This document shows positions 1 through 8,247 of a DNA stretch of 64,000 nucleotides, one piece after another. This DNA comes from Alkalicoccus saliphilus (GTDB taxonomy: Bacteria > Bacillota > Bacilli > Bacillales > Salisediminibacteriaceae). The notes beneath the pieces were generated by a model that was not told the DNA's origin, did not search any database, and saw only the letters and a program-made list of their open reading frames with translations. A program made the translations under genes and the position numbers. Numbering within the stretch: position 1 is the first letter of the stretch; each line of letters begins with the position of its first letter. Where the stretch lies: NCBI RefSeq assembly GCF_003044065.1, contig NZ_PZJJ01000006.1:62001-126000 (forward strand), in the 5' to 3' direction.

Positions 1-267
1 CTGAAATATATCATGATTCATATCCGTTCCCGTCACAGTGATAATATAAGGAAGCGGCGCTTGAAGCTTTCTGTAATACAAGGCAAATTTATAGGCGTGA
101 AACCCGTGAAGAAGCTCTGTTCCTTTCTCAGGCTCCTTGAAGGAACCGGTTGAAGAGATAATTTCTGTAGTATGTCCGGCACTGCGTACGCTGTTTACAA
201 TCCGGTCTACCGTAATTCTATTTCCCCGCCATTCGTCGTAATGGGGGGATACAAAAGTAATTTCCAT
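1..267 (-). CDS. Glycosyltransferase, N-terminal part (cut by window edge)
   Basis: The first 89 codons of a gene that runs off the left edge. The start is an ATG at 267 preceded by a GGAGG site at about 275. The protein opens MEITFVSPHYDEWRGNRI and later has LLHGFHAYKF and PYIITVTGTDMNHDIF, the N-terminal Rossmann-fold pattern of GT-B glycosyltransferases of the GT4 type, which usually transfer a sugar from a nucleotide donor to a lipid, protein or polysaccharide. The donor-binding C-terminal domain lies outside the window, so the sugar and acceptor cannot be judged. The gene is downstream of the DUF2203 gene on the same strand, but a terminator separates them. Confidence 0.6.
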   Translation of the reverse strand, partial: MEITFVSPHYDEWRGNRITVDRIVNSVRSAGHTTEIISSTGSFKEPEKGTELLHGFHAYKFALYYRKLQAPLPYIITVTGTDMNHDIFQ

Positions 268-318
268 AACTGTCCTCCGTCTGATAATTCAATAACCAGC
301 TTTTATTCCCGCAAATAT

Positions 319-346
319 AAAAAGCAGAGAGATTAACTCCCTGCCT
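319..346 (-). terminator. Rho-independent terminator after the DUF2203 gene
   Basis: On the minus strand GCAGGGAG, a TTAAT loop and CTCTCTGC form a stem followed by five T residues, directly beyond the stop codon at 352. Confidence 0.65.
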
Positions 347-351
347 TAAAA

Positions 352-744
352 TTATAACGGTTTTCTGCCGCCATAGCCATCCTGGAGGCCGTGATAAAAG
401 GATATTTCTTCCTCACCTTCCCGCCAGCAGAGATACACTTCCTCTCTGCCTTTGAAGGAAGGAAAATCAACAAGAGCAGGTTCAATGCCCTTTAAAACGG
501 CTCCTGTAGACTGGATGTTGTTTACATGGAGCTGGGCCTGTATTTCCATAAATTCAAGCTCGCATTCCAGTGTGAACAGGCTTTTTGTTTCTGTCTGAAC
601 ATTTTGATGACCTTCTTTGAGTTTCCGGTGCAGTTTCCACTTCTCCTCAAATGATTTCTGTATTTGTTTCAGCTCCTGAATTTCTTCCTTTACAAGTGGA
701 AGCAGACGGTTCGCCTGTTCAGCAGTAAAATATTTTTTAGCCAT
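352..744 (-). CDS. DUF2203 family protein
   Basis: A 130-residue soluble protein with the N-terminal pattern MAKKYFTAEQANRLLPLVKE typical of DUF2203, a small family widespread in Firmicutes, deinococci and other bacteria with no established biochemical role. Residues about 15-60 are predicted helical and charged (EEIQELKQIQKSFEEKW), suggesting a coiled coil or helical hairpin. The C-terminal half contains VDFPSFKGREEVYLCWREGEEEISFYHG, which is the conserved part of the family: a hydrophobic strand followed by W-R and H residues. It is a single gene ending in its own terminator. Its length is normal for the family. Confidence 0.75.
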   Translation of the reverse strand: MAKKYFTAEQANRLLPLVKEEIQELKQIQKSFEEKWKLHRKLKEGHQNVQTETKSLFTLECELEFMEIQAQLHVNNIQSTGAVLKGIEPALVDFPSFKGREEVYLCWREGEEEISFYHGLQDGYGGRKPL

Positions 745-916
745 AGCCGGTACCCCCCCGGTACAATGTCGTTAATAATAGGCCAGTCACCTCGTTATGA
801 CACAAAAATGAAAGGATTGTCTATGTTTTGTATATTCCCTTCAATTTAAAAAATCAAACCGGTTATAGTTCGTTCCGGACAGTTCAGCAGCCCCTTTTCT
901 CCGGATGCCCGTTCAG

Positions 917-1660
917 TTATATCAGCCTGAACTTCCGGAAAGCTTCAGCTACACCATGATCTCCGTTAGCTGTAGTAATAAAGTCCGCTTTTTCTTTAAC
1001 AACGTCCTGGGCATTACCCATCGCAACACCGATTCCTGCAGCCTGAATCATACTTATATCGTTAAGACTGTCACCGACTGCCATTACTTCATTGAAAGAA
1101 AGATTTTTAAATTCCAGCAGTGTTTCAATCGCTCCGGCTTTATGGACCCCTTCCGCGTTCACTTCAATGTTTAAAGGGCTTGAATTTGTTATTTCCAGAC
1201 CTTCAAGCTGTTCCAGCTTCTTTAATACCTCTTTTTTAATTTCCATACTGTCCATATCAAATCCAAATTTCAGCCATTCAAGATCCTTTAAATTGTCCGG
1301 CATTTCCTGCTTCCATACTTTTCCGACAGAAGCAGCCCAATGCCGTGTCCCATAAGCGTTACGTATTTCCCACATTGCTTCGACAAGCTCCGCTTTTAAA
1401 GAAGATCGTTCAATCAGCTCCGGCCCGCTCAAATGCCATATTTCACTGCCATTGCCGGTAATAATATAATCTTTAAGACTGAGTTCGTCTGCAAACATAT
1501 CGACAGCCTGGAGGGAACGCCCGGTGGCAATGATAACTTCCACTCCATTTTCAAGTGCCTTTTTAACAGCTTCGCGATTGTCATGGGAGATCGTATGATC
1601 GTTTTGAAGCAGGGTGCCGTCCATATCCAGGACGGCCATTTTAATATCATAGTTGTTCAT
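917..1660 (-). CDS. Cof-type HAD-superfamily phosphatase
   Basis: A 247-residue HAD hydrolase. Motif I is AVLDMDGTLL, with nucleophile D12 and acid D14. Motif II is IIATGRS, and motif IV is VGDSLNDISM in the last quarter with a preceding lysine. The cap inserted between motifs II and III identifies the Cof/IIB type, whose members dephosphorylate sugar phosphates, nucleotides or cofactors such as FMN and pyridoxal phosphate. The substrate cannot be read from sequence. The gene starts 16 bp after a small membrane-protein gene and is probably cotranscribed with it from the promoter at 1907-1935. Confidence 0.88.
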   Translation of the reverse strand: MNNYDIKMAVLDMDGTLLQNDHTISHDNREAVKKALENGVEVIIATGRSLQAVDMFADELSLKDYIITGNGSEIWHLSGPELIERSSLKAELVEAMWEIRNAYGTRHWAASVGKVWKQEMPDNLKDLEWLKFGFDMDSMEIKKEVLKKLEQLEGLEITNSSPLNIEVNAEGVHKAGAIETLLEFKNLSFNEVMAVGDSLNDISMIQAAGIGVAMGNAQDVVKEKADFITTANGDHGVAEAFRKFRLI

Positions 1661-1676
1661 TATTGCACCTCTCCAC

Positions 1677-1883
1677 TCAGCGGATAATAAAATAAGCTAC
1701 GGTCAGTATCAATGCGGGTACAAACGCCACGACATAAAGAAGGGAAAGATTCGTGTAGTGTTTCTTAGCTTTTGCAGTATTATTGTAATCCTTATCCTGA
1801 GGATTTATACCAATCATAATAGTGGCCGCAAGACCTGCAATACATACAGCTGCAGCAGCGATCAGCACTGGCATCATATTCAT
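1677..1883 (-). CDS. Small two-helix membrane protein
   Basis: A 68-residue protein with two hydrophobic segments, residues about 4-25 (PVLIAAAAVCIAGLAATIMIG) and 46-67, linked by a charged loop (NPQDKDYNNTAKAKKHYTN). A GGGGGT site precedes the ATG, and a well-formed sigma-A-type promoter lies just upstream, so I regard it as real despite its size. I do not recognise the family. The position before a HAD phosphatase gene suggests cotranscription, with no clue to function. Confidence 0.6.
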   Translation of the reverse strand: MNMMPVLIAAAAVCIAGLAATIMIGINPQDKDYNNTAKAKKHYTNLSLLYVVAFVPALILTVAYFIIR

Positions 1884-1906
1884 CGTTTAGCACCCCCGCT
1901 GTTTAT

Positions 1907-1935
1907 ATTATATAGGGGATTCACTCCGTGATCAA
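1907..1935 (-). promoter_or_regulatory. Sigma-A-type promoter for the 1883 gene
   Basis: On the minus strand TTGATC (1935-1930) and TATAAT (1912-1907) are separated by exactly 17 bp, and the start codon lies about 24 bp past the -10 element. It also provides the break between dynA and the small membrane-protein/HAD pair. Confidence 0.6.
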
Positions 1936-1939
1936 AAAA

Positions 1940-4900
1940 CTAGTCCTGTTTCAACGGGGAAGGCGGAAGCAGCTCAAAAGCATTCTTTTTCGATTGGATG
2001 AAAGACAACTGTTCTGCATCCATCAGCAGTTCATACTTTTCCTGCTCCCGGGTTAGTGCCTGTACTACTTCTCCCCGCGTCGTTTCAGTAATTTCTTTTA
2101 CAGCCTCATGCAGTACTTCCTGTGTTTCGTATTCTTTTTTCTGAAGTACATCTGTCACCCGCTCCATCGCATCCTGGACGACTGTATCTTTCAGCTCTTT
2201 GCTCTTGTCCTGCTCGAAAAATTCCTTTTTACTTTTCAGAAAAGATTTATAACGTTCGATATTTTCAAGAAGACTGACTGGTTCAAGCGGCGTTCTGATC
2301 CCCGTCTGAAAGGAAGGTCTCGGAAAATGAAATCCGCTGACTCTCTTCTGCAGATCCTGTTCATACGTATCACACCAGCTTCTGAACAGCCGTTGAATTG
2401 CGTGATCGAGCCGGATCGATACTGCTTCCCATTCCTGCCTTAAAAATTGTTCGCCTGTTGCAGACCAGTCTGTCAGGGCCTGTTCCAGCTGCTGCTGCAG
2501 AGCTTTTCTATTTTCTGCAGTAAGAACGGAAACATTCACCGAATTTTGATAATAATCATGAAGGACATAACTCATACGTTTTCTTAAATAGAGGGAAAGC
2601 TGTTCCAATTCGCGCAGGGCGTCCCGTTCCACATATTGAAACGACTGGGAGGAAACTTCCTTGATTTCCTCTTCTATAATCTGCTTCTCTTTATTCAGAA
2701 GCGTTTTTCTATCTTCGGACTCCTGAGTCATATAATTTTCGAAATGCTTAAGACGGTGATACAGTCTGGCAGCTTCTGACTCGATAAGCTGAAGACCGAG
2801 CTGTTTCAGCTCCGCAAGCACCGTGTCGTAGAAATGTACAGAAAATGCAGAGAAGGAATCATCTCCACTTTCAGGGTTTAACGCGAGTTTACTGGAAACA
2901 TGGTACAGTCTCGGATTTGTAAATCCATTTTCTTTGAGCTGGGTGGATACGTGCCGTCTTACCTGTTTCAGCTCCTGATCCGTTTCTGCCAGGTCACTTG
3001 CATTAATAACAAAATACAGTTTATCGTTTGTAAAGCTTTCATTGACGGAACTGACCTGCTGAAGAAAGTACTGATCTGCTTTTGAAAAAGCGTGGTTGTA
3101 ATATGTCAGATAAAAAATAGCATCAGAAGCTTCAAGCTGCTTAAAAGCTACATTTGTATGTCTTCCATGAATCGAATTCACACCTGGAGTATCTACAAGA
3201 ATAATTCCTTCTCGGGTCAGTCCACAGTCGTAATACATCGTTACTTCATCGACGAGACAGGCTGTCTCCTCATCCGCGATGTAAGGGGCGAGCTTCCCAA
3301 TTTCTGTTCTTTCCGAGGTCCCTACCACCTGCTGCTTTTCTCGGAGGCTTTTCTGAAGAATTTTCAGGTAATCCACGCTCGACTTCTGCTGCTTTGTCAG
3401 CTTCGTCAAGTCACGGTAATTCCATTTCGGCAGAGAGTCAATATCAAGATCCTGCCGCAGGGATCTTCCAACAGAACGGATCTCCTCTGAAAGACGGGTC
3501 CGGTCTTTGAAGTGGACTACTGCCTCCATGTGCCCGTATTCCTCATCTGGACGACGCACGGTATTGACGGTAGCTGTCGTAGGGTGCGGGGAAACAGGCA
3601 TGATATCAGCCCCGAGCAGCGCGTTGGCGAAACTTGATTTGCCTGCACTGAAAGCCCCAAAAAGTGAAATTGTAAATGATGATTTGTTATAACTTTCGAT
3701 CGTCTGCTGCAGGGATGCTCCTTCCTCCCGGAATAACGTGTGGTTCTTAAAATCTTCTTTCCAGGAAGACAGCTGCTGAAGCCATGGAGCTACTGCCTCT
3801 TCTTTAAGAATGACCTTACTTTCCGCCACCGTTTCTTCTTCGTTCAGGTTTTCCTCCTCCGCTTCAGCAATGTCTATGTTCTGCCAGAAAGATTCTTCTT
3901 CGGCTTCCCCGGAACTCTGAATGTCACTCAGCAGATCTTCCAGAGGCTTAACCGATCCCGCTCTCGGTTTATATCTTTCTGCTTCTTTTAACAGAAGCTG
4001 CGCTTTATTTTGAATAGAAAGAAGCTCCTCGTGGTATGCTTCCAGCTCCTGAAGCTGCTGCTTTTTTTCGGTCAGACCGCTGATTTCCGCTTCCTTCCGC
4101 GGTTTGATACCTTTAATGTACAAATAAAGCAGTTCTCCGCCTTTTCTTTTCACGTCTCTGACAATCTGGTCATTCATCTGTCTCGTCAGCGTATAAATAT
4201 ATTCTCTGTTCGTCGATTTGGACGTGACCCAGCTGTCAATCCACTCTTCGGTGACATGCATATCCAGTTCCTGCATTGCTTTAAGAAAATCTTCTTTATT
4301 TGCCAGCTCCTGTACCGGGACGCGCCGGAAATAATCCTCCACATAATAAATCAGCTGGGACTTCAGGTTGTCATTCACCTCCACCGTTAACTGGCGAAGC
4401 CTTTTCTGCTGTTCCTCTTTTGTTTTTCTTCCGGAAAAAAGCACACCGACTTTAAACTGTTTCTGTTTGGAGTGGACAAACCGCTCCACAAGCTCTGTTG
4501 TAGTTGATGGGAACAAATGTACGTTATCATACAGTCGCTTCATTTCCTGTTCGTAAGCTTCCTCCAGCAGTTCCTCATACATTTCAGCCTGCTTCAGCTT
4601 TTCATTAACAGAAGACACTTCCTCGACTTCTGATGATGCAAAGCCCGCATCTTCCGCACGCTGCAGCACTTCCTGTCTTTTTTCTTCCACATCGGACTGG
4701 AGACGTTCGGTAAGAGCTTCGTAAAATCCTTTTTTCAGTGCCTGCTGGGCCGGATCTGTAAAAGCCGGGCTTTCCTGAAGAATCGCTTTAATTTTATTTT
4801 TAAAGGCCGCAAATTCATTCAGTGGATGCTCCAGTTCTTTCATTGTTGTAAAGAAAAACTGAACATAGCGGATATGCCATTCCTCAAACACTTCATCTAT

Positions 4901-5506
4901 GCGACTGCGGAAATCATTCACTGACATTTCGTTTTCATCATGCTTATCCACTTGATTGATTACAATAAAAATAGGTTTTCCTGATTCAGAGAGCTGCTTT
5001 AAAAAATGCAGGTTCGTTTCCGACTGCACGTGATTGTAATCCATTACATAAACAATCGCATCTGTCGAATACAGCTGTTCAGCCGTTACTTTTGCATGAG
5101 TGGGATCGGTGGAATCCACTCCGGGTGTATCGGCGATAACTCCGTTGGAAGAAAGAAAAGAAATTGGTGCTGAAATATGAATTTCGCGTATCTCCCCCTC
5201 TTTTCCCCACTCTTTTATTTCACGCCACGGAAGTTCACCGGTGAAGGAATGGAGCACGCGGCTCTCCGGACCGAGAACTTTGAGGCCGAACTCCCCTTTC
5301 GTTATTTTAATCACGTTGGCACTCGTCGGAATCGGACTGGTCGGAAGTACCTCAGCTCCTACAAGTGCATTCAACAGCGTCGATTTCCCTGCGGAGAAAT
5401 GTCCGCAGAAAGCGATCTCAAAAACGCCGGTTGATCTTTTTTCTTCTATTTTTCTCAGGCGTTCTTCCTCCTGAGGTGTCAGATGCAGAGTTTCCAATTC
5501 TATCAT
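1940..5506 (-). CDS. dynA: Double-headed dynamin-like GTPase DynA
   Basis: An 1188-residue protein with two dynamin-like GTPase modules in one chain, the arrangement of B. subtilis DynA (YpbR, about 1190 residues), which tethers, fuses and surveys the membrane and protects against phage and antibiotics. In module 1, G1 is GHFSAGKST (35-43), G3 is DTPGV (126-130) and G4 is NQVDKHD (184-190). In module 2, G1 is GAFSAGKSS (617-625) and G3 is DTPGVN (772-777). Each GTPase head is followed by long charged helices, the stalk, that fold back as coiled coil. An acidic stretch (about 533-570) links the halves. The start ATG is preceded by GGAGGAGGT. It is monocistronic and intact. Confidence 0.95.
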   Translation of the reverse strand: MIELETLHLTPQEEERLRKIEEKRSTGVFEIAFCGHFSAGKSTLLNALVGAEVLPTSPIPTSANVIKITKGEFGLKVLGPESRVLHSFTGELPWREIKEWGKEGEIREIHISAPISFLSSNGVIADTPGVDSTDPTHAKVTAEQLYSTDAIVYVMDYNHVQSETNLHFLKQLSESGKPIFIVINQVDKHDENEMSVNDFRSRIDEVFEEWHIRYVQFFFTTMKELEHPLNEFAAFKNKIKAILQESPAFTDPAQQALKKGFYEALTERLQSDVEEKRQEVLQRAEDAGFASSEVEEVSSVNEKLKQAEMYEELLEEAYEQEMKRLYDNVHLFPSTTTELVERFVHSKQKQFKVGVLFSGRKTKEEQQKRLRQLTVEVNDNLKSQLIYYVEDYFRRVPVQELANKEDFLKAMQELDMHVTEEWIDSWVTSKSTNREYIYTLTRQMNDQIVRDVKRKGGELLYLYIKGIKPRKEAEISGLTEKKQQLQELEAYHEELLSIQNKAQLLLKEAERYKPRAGSVKPLEDLLSDIQSSGEAEEESFWQNIDIAEAEEENLNEEETVAESKVILKEEAVAPWLQQLSSWKEDFKNHTLFREEGASLQQTIESYNKSSFTISLFGAFSAGKSSFANALLGADIMPVSPHPTTATVNTVRRPDEEYGHMEAVVHFKDRTRLSEEIRSVGRSLRQDLDIDSLPKWNYRDLTKLTKQQKSSVDYLKILQKSLREKQQVVGTSERTEIGKLAPYIADEETACLVDEVTMYYDCGLTREGIILVDTPGVNSIHGRHTNVAFKQLEASDAIFYLTYYNHAFSKADQYFLQQVSSVNESFTNDKLYFVINASDLAETDQELKQVRRHVSTQLKENGFTNPRLYHVSSKLALNPESGDDSFSAFSVHFYDTVLAELKQLGLQLIESEAARLYHRLKHFENYMTQESEDRKTLLNKEKQIIEEEIKEVSSQSFQYVERDALRELEQLSLYLRKRMSYVLHDYYQNSVNVSVLTAENRKALQQQLEQALTDWSATGEQFLRQEWEAVSIRLDHAIQRLFRSWCDTYEQDLQKRVSGFHFPRPSFQTGIRTPLEPVSLLENIERYKSFLKSKKEFFEQDKSKELKDTVVQDAMERVTDVLQKKEYETQEVLHEAVKEITETTRGEVVQALTREQEKYELLMDAEQLSFIQSKKNAFELLPPSPLKQD

Positions 5507-5717
5507 ACGTATACCTCCTCCTTATCTATTTAACTATATCGAAAATGTTGGAAAATTGAAATAAGCATCCGTACAGCTTATAAAATGACCTGTCTTTATT
5601 CCGCTGCAATCCATACGGTATACTGGAATAAGAACAACTTTCTTTTGCTGCCGGTGCAGATTTCCCGGAAACAAGAACGTAAAACAATTTTTTCCTGTAT
5701 AACTTTACGGAGGTGAT

Positions 5718-6044
5718 ATGATGCTGGACCGGATCGTACTCGGATGTTTCAGCGGACTGCTGCTTTCCTATTTGTTTTTTTCAGCAGCCGATTATTCCAG
5801 GGAACCTTATTTTGCAGCGGTATTGTTTATTTTCGCTGTATCTCTCATCGGCTATTTTGTTTTCTATCCCGTACTTACTCCATTCTGGTTTTTTACAGGA
5901 GCGGGCATTAACGCTGGACTGATTCTTTTGCTGCCGCTTGAATACGGGAGATACGTTCCTGCTCTCCTGCTTTTAATAATTTCAGCAGCCGCTTGCGCTG
6001 CTTTTATTCTGCTTCATCCGTCACAAAAGAAAAACCGCCGTTAG
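5718..6044 (+). CDS. Small polytopic membrane protein
   Basis: A 108-residue protein with four hydrophobic segments (about 5-22, 31-50, 53-73 and 80-100) and a basic tail ending KKNRR. The start has an excellent GGAGGTGAT site and a doubled ATG. No family was recognised. The basic cytoplasmic tail predicts both ends inside. Its last 24 bp overlap the 3' end of the convergent transporter gene at 6021, leaving no room for a terminator between them. Confidence 0.6.
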   Translation: MMLDRIVLGCFSGLLLSYLFFSAADYSREPYFAAVLFIFAVSLIGYFVFYPVLTPFWFFTGAGINAGLILLLPLEYGRYVPALLLLIISAAACAAFILLHPSQKKNRR

Positions 6045-7373
6045 CGTTCCGATCAATCCGTACATTACCGCAAAAGGCATATTCCTCCACGTAATACGAT
6101 ACGGATTTTGAAGAGTATTTGCGGCGGTAAGCGTCACCGTTACGCCATATGTCCCTACCGTGGCGGTAGCCAGGGCCCCTGTGACGAGCACAATCGCAAA
6201 ACTGAGAGGATTTGCTTCAGCAAAAAGCGGTGTTACGGCTTCCACGAGGACAGCAATTACCGCGATCGGATGAATCCCTGTCATGCTCAGAAGAAGATAT
6301 GCGCCCTGAATCATAAAAAGGGCGATCCATGGAGTATCTTCCACAGCCAGAAACGGCGCCTGAATAACTTCCAGCAGAGGGGTTTCATTCAGCACAGAGG
6401 AAAAGAACGCCAGTGAAACAAACAGCAGAACGAAATTCTGCATATGGGACGCGCGAGTTTTCCAGAGTGGAACGCTGAGTTTAAAAAAACTTCTCGTACG
6501 GCGGATCACCACGGCCCACAGAAATGCAAACGGAAAAATGACGAGAGTAACCGTTAAAATAAAGTTCAGCTGAAAAAAGTTTCCGATGGCAACAATACAT
6601 ATAAGAAACACTGTGAGAGCTGCTGCAAGCTGCAGTAAATCAGGCAGAAGTCGTTTCGGAGAAGCCGCTGGTGCATCTGAAATATAGGGAGTGTTTTTCC
6701 ATCTGTTCCTGCCGATAATCCCATCGAGAGATAACGTGAGAAATGATACGAGCATCAGCCAGGGAAGCATCGTAAAATAGCTCACCCCTGTAGCATCCAC
6801 GCTGATGGCAACAAGTATTTCCATAGGACTCCAGCAGAGTGCAGCAGCGAAGCCCCGCAGCGTCGTTTTGGCGATAAAACTCTGCTGTACTTTCGTTTCC
6901 AGTGCTTTGAGGTTCTCCTTTAAAACACCCTGACTCAGACTTAGAGCGGAAAGGTTGATAAATGCCGTAAGAATATAGGAAACGCCCAGTGCCCTCGGAT
7001 AAAGCTGGCCGAGTCTTGATACGTCGGAAGCAAGCATCGTATTGATCCGCCGGTCGTATCTGCCGGACCGGACCGCACCAGACATCCAGGGAAGCATAAA
7101 AAGAAGCGATAACAGAGCCAGATTATCATTAACATACATGATGCTTTCCCACACCGGGAGATTATATCTCCAGATCAGAATAATCCCCGTACCGCTGAAT
7201 ACAGTTGCAAGTATCCGGAAAAGACCGGAGGCGTACCGGACAGAGATAAAAAAGAGAAAAAGCACCAGAACGGCAAGAATTTCACGAACACCGGGAATGT
7301 TCACAAAAAGTGTGCATATGTATAAAAAGACTACTATGGAAAACAGAAGGTAATGATTGTCCCGGTGGATCAT
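6021..7373 (-). CDS. Polytopic transporter-like membrane protein A
   Basis: I place the start at ATG 7373 (MIHRDNHYLL), which overlaps the stop of the upstream SDR gene as ATGA and has an AGGAGGG site. A further in-frame upstream ATG has no support. The 450-residue product has about 11-12 hydrophobic segments and no signal peptide. The motif RGFAAALCWSP (173-183), a TGIHPI turn and a glycine/threonine-rich helix near the end recall transporters of the ion-transporter superfamily. The plus-strand gene at 8248 encodes a distant paralogue with the same motifs at the same positions. The substrate is unknown, and the link to the SDR suggests a small organic compound. Confidence 0.65.
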   Translation of the reverse strand: MIHRDNHYLLFSIVVFLYICTLFVNIPGVREILAVLVLFLFFISVRYASGLFRILATVFSGTGIILIWRYNLPVWESIMYVNDNLALLSLLFMLPWMSGAVRSGRYDRRINTMLASDVSRLGQLYPRALGVSYILTAFINLSALSLSQGVLKENLKALETKVQQSFIAKTTLRGFAAALCWSPMEILVAISVDATGVSYFTMLPWLMLVSFLTLSLDGIIGRNRWKNTPYISDAPAASPKRLLPDLLQLAAALTVFLICIVAIGNFFQLNFILTVTLVIFPFAFLWAVVIRRTRSFFKLSVPLWKTRASHMQNFVLLFVSLAFFSSVLNETPLLEVIQAPFLAVEDTPWIALFMIQGAYLLLSMTGIHPIAVIAVLVEAVTPLFAEANPLSFAIVLVTGALATATVGTYGVTVTLTAANTLQNPYRITWRNMPFAVMYGLIGTLTAVFLL

Positions 7374-8194
7374 CCGGACTTCCCTCCTGTTTTGTTTACA
7401 ACAATTTTTTCCAGGATCCGCATCGGCATCCATTTGTCGATAAGCGCGTATATTCCTGCTCCCGCCCCGACACGATACAGGAAGGCAGGCTTTTTCATTT
7501 CGGAAATTCTGACGATCATTTTTATGACCGCTTCAGGATCCGCTGCTTTTATGGACGTATGTTCAACTTTTTCTTTTAAATATGTTTCCAGCTCTTTATA
7601 ATCCTGTCCATCGTAGTACGAAGCAGTATCCCGGCTTTTATCCCAAATAGCTGTTTTAAATGAGGCAATTTCAAGCAGGGTGACATGAATAGACAGCGGA
7701 AGCAGCTCAAAACGGAGAGACTGACTCATACCGCGGAGAGCAAATTTGGAAGCGGCATAAGCTCCCACGCCCGGCAGCCCGATCCTGCCGCTTACGCTGC
7801 CCATTTGAATAATCTTTGCGGCACTGCTTTTTTTAAGCATTGGAAGTGCAAGCCGGGTTACGGAAGCAGTCCCCGTCACATTTACATTGAACTGATGGTC
7901 CCAGTCAGTATCATCCAGCGCTTCCTGGACCCCTCCCTGACACATCCCGGCATTGTTGATCAGTATATCTATTTTCCGATATTTTTCTGCTATTTTTTTC
8001 ATCACCGTGCACCTGTCTTCTTTCACTGTTACATCCATACGGTAAACGGCCGCTGCTCCTGCCTTGTAGAGGCTGTTTATGTCCTCCTCTTTCCGCACAC
8101 AGGCAATAACGGTGCTGTCTTCTTTAAATTGATGGACGATCTTACGGCCAAAGCCCCCGGCTGCACCGGTGACTACTATAATGCGATCTTTCAT
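7370..8194 (-). CDS. Short-chain dehydrogenase/reductase (classical SDR)
   Basis: A 274-residue classical SDR that oxidises or reduces a carbonyl/hydroxyl with NAD(P). The start is ATG 8194 with a perfect AAAGGAGG site, and the longer frame upstream has none. The cofactor motif TGAAGGFG is at 9-16, NNAG follows in the first third, a serine strand (MGSVSG) precedes YAASK with its catalytic Tyr and Lys, and the C-terminus holds a conserved KPAFLYRVGAGAG-like segment often seen in membrane-associated SDRs. It is translationally coupled to transporter-like gene A downstream and divergent from paralogue B (53 bp apart). The substrate is not predictable. Confidence 0.88.
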   Translation of the reverse strand: MKDRIIVVTGAAGGFGRKIVHQFKEDSTVIACVRKEEDINSLYKAGAAAVYRMDVTVKEDRCTVMKKIAEKYRKIDILINNAGMCQGGVQEALDDTDWDHQFNVNVTGTASVTRLALPMLKKSSAAKIIQMGSVSGRIGLPGVGAYAASKFALRGMSQSLRFELLPLSIHVTLLEIASFKTAIWDKSRDTASYYDGQDYKELETYLKEKVEHTSIKAADPEAVIKMIVRISEMKKPAFLYRVGAGAGIYALIDKWMPMRILEKIVVNKTGGKSG

Positions 8195-8247
8195 GCCTGG
8201 CCTCCTTTCATTTATGATACGATAAAGCTGACTGGACAGAGAAGGGA

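Noticed and set aside
352-849. Plus-strand frames opposite the DUF2203 gene and its upstream region
   Set aside because: Antisense shadows without ribosome binding sites; the minus-strand gene has family features.
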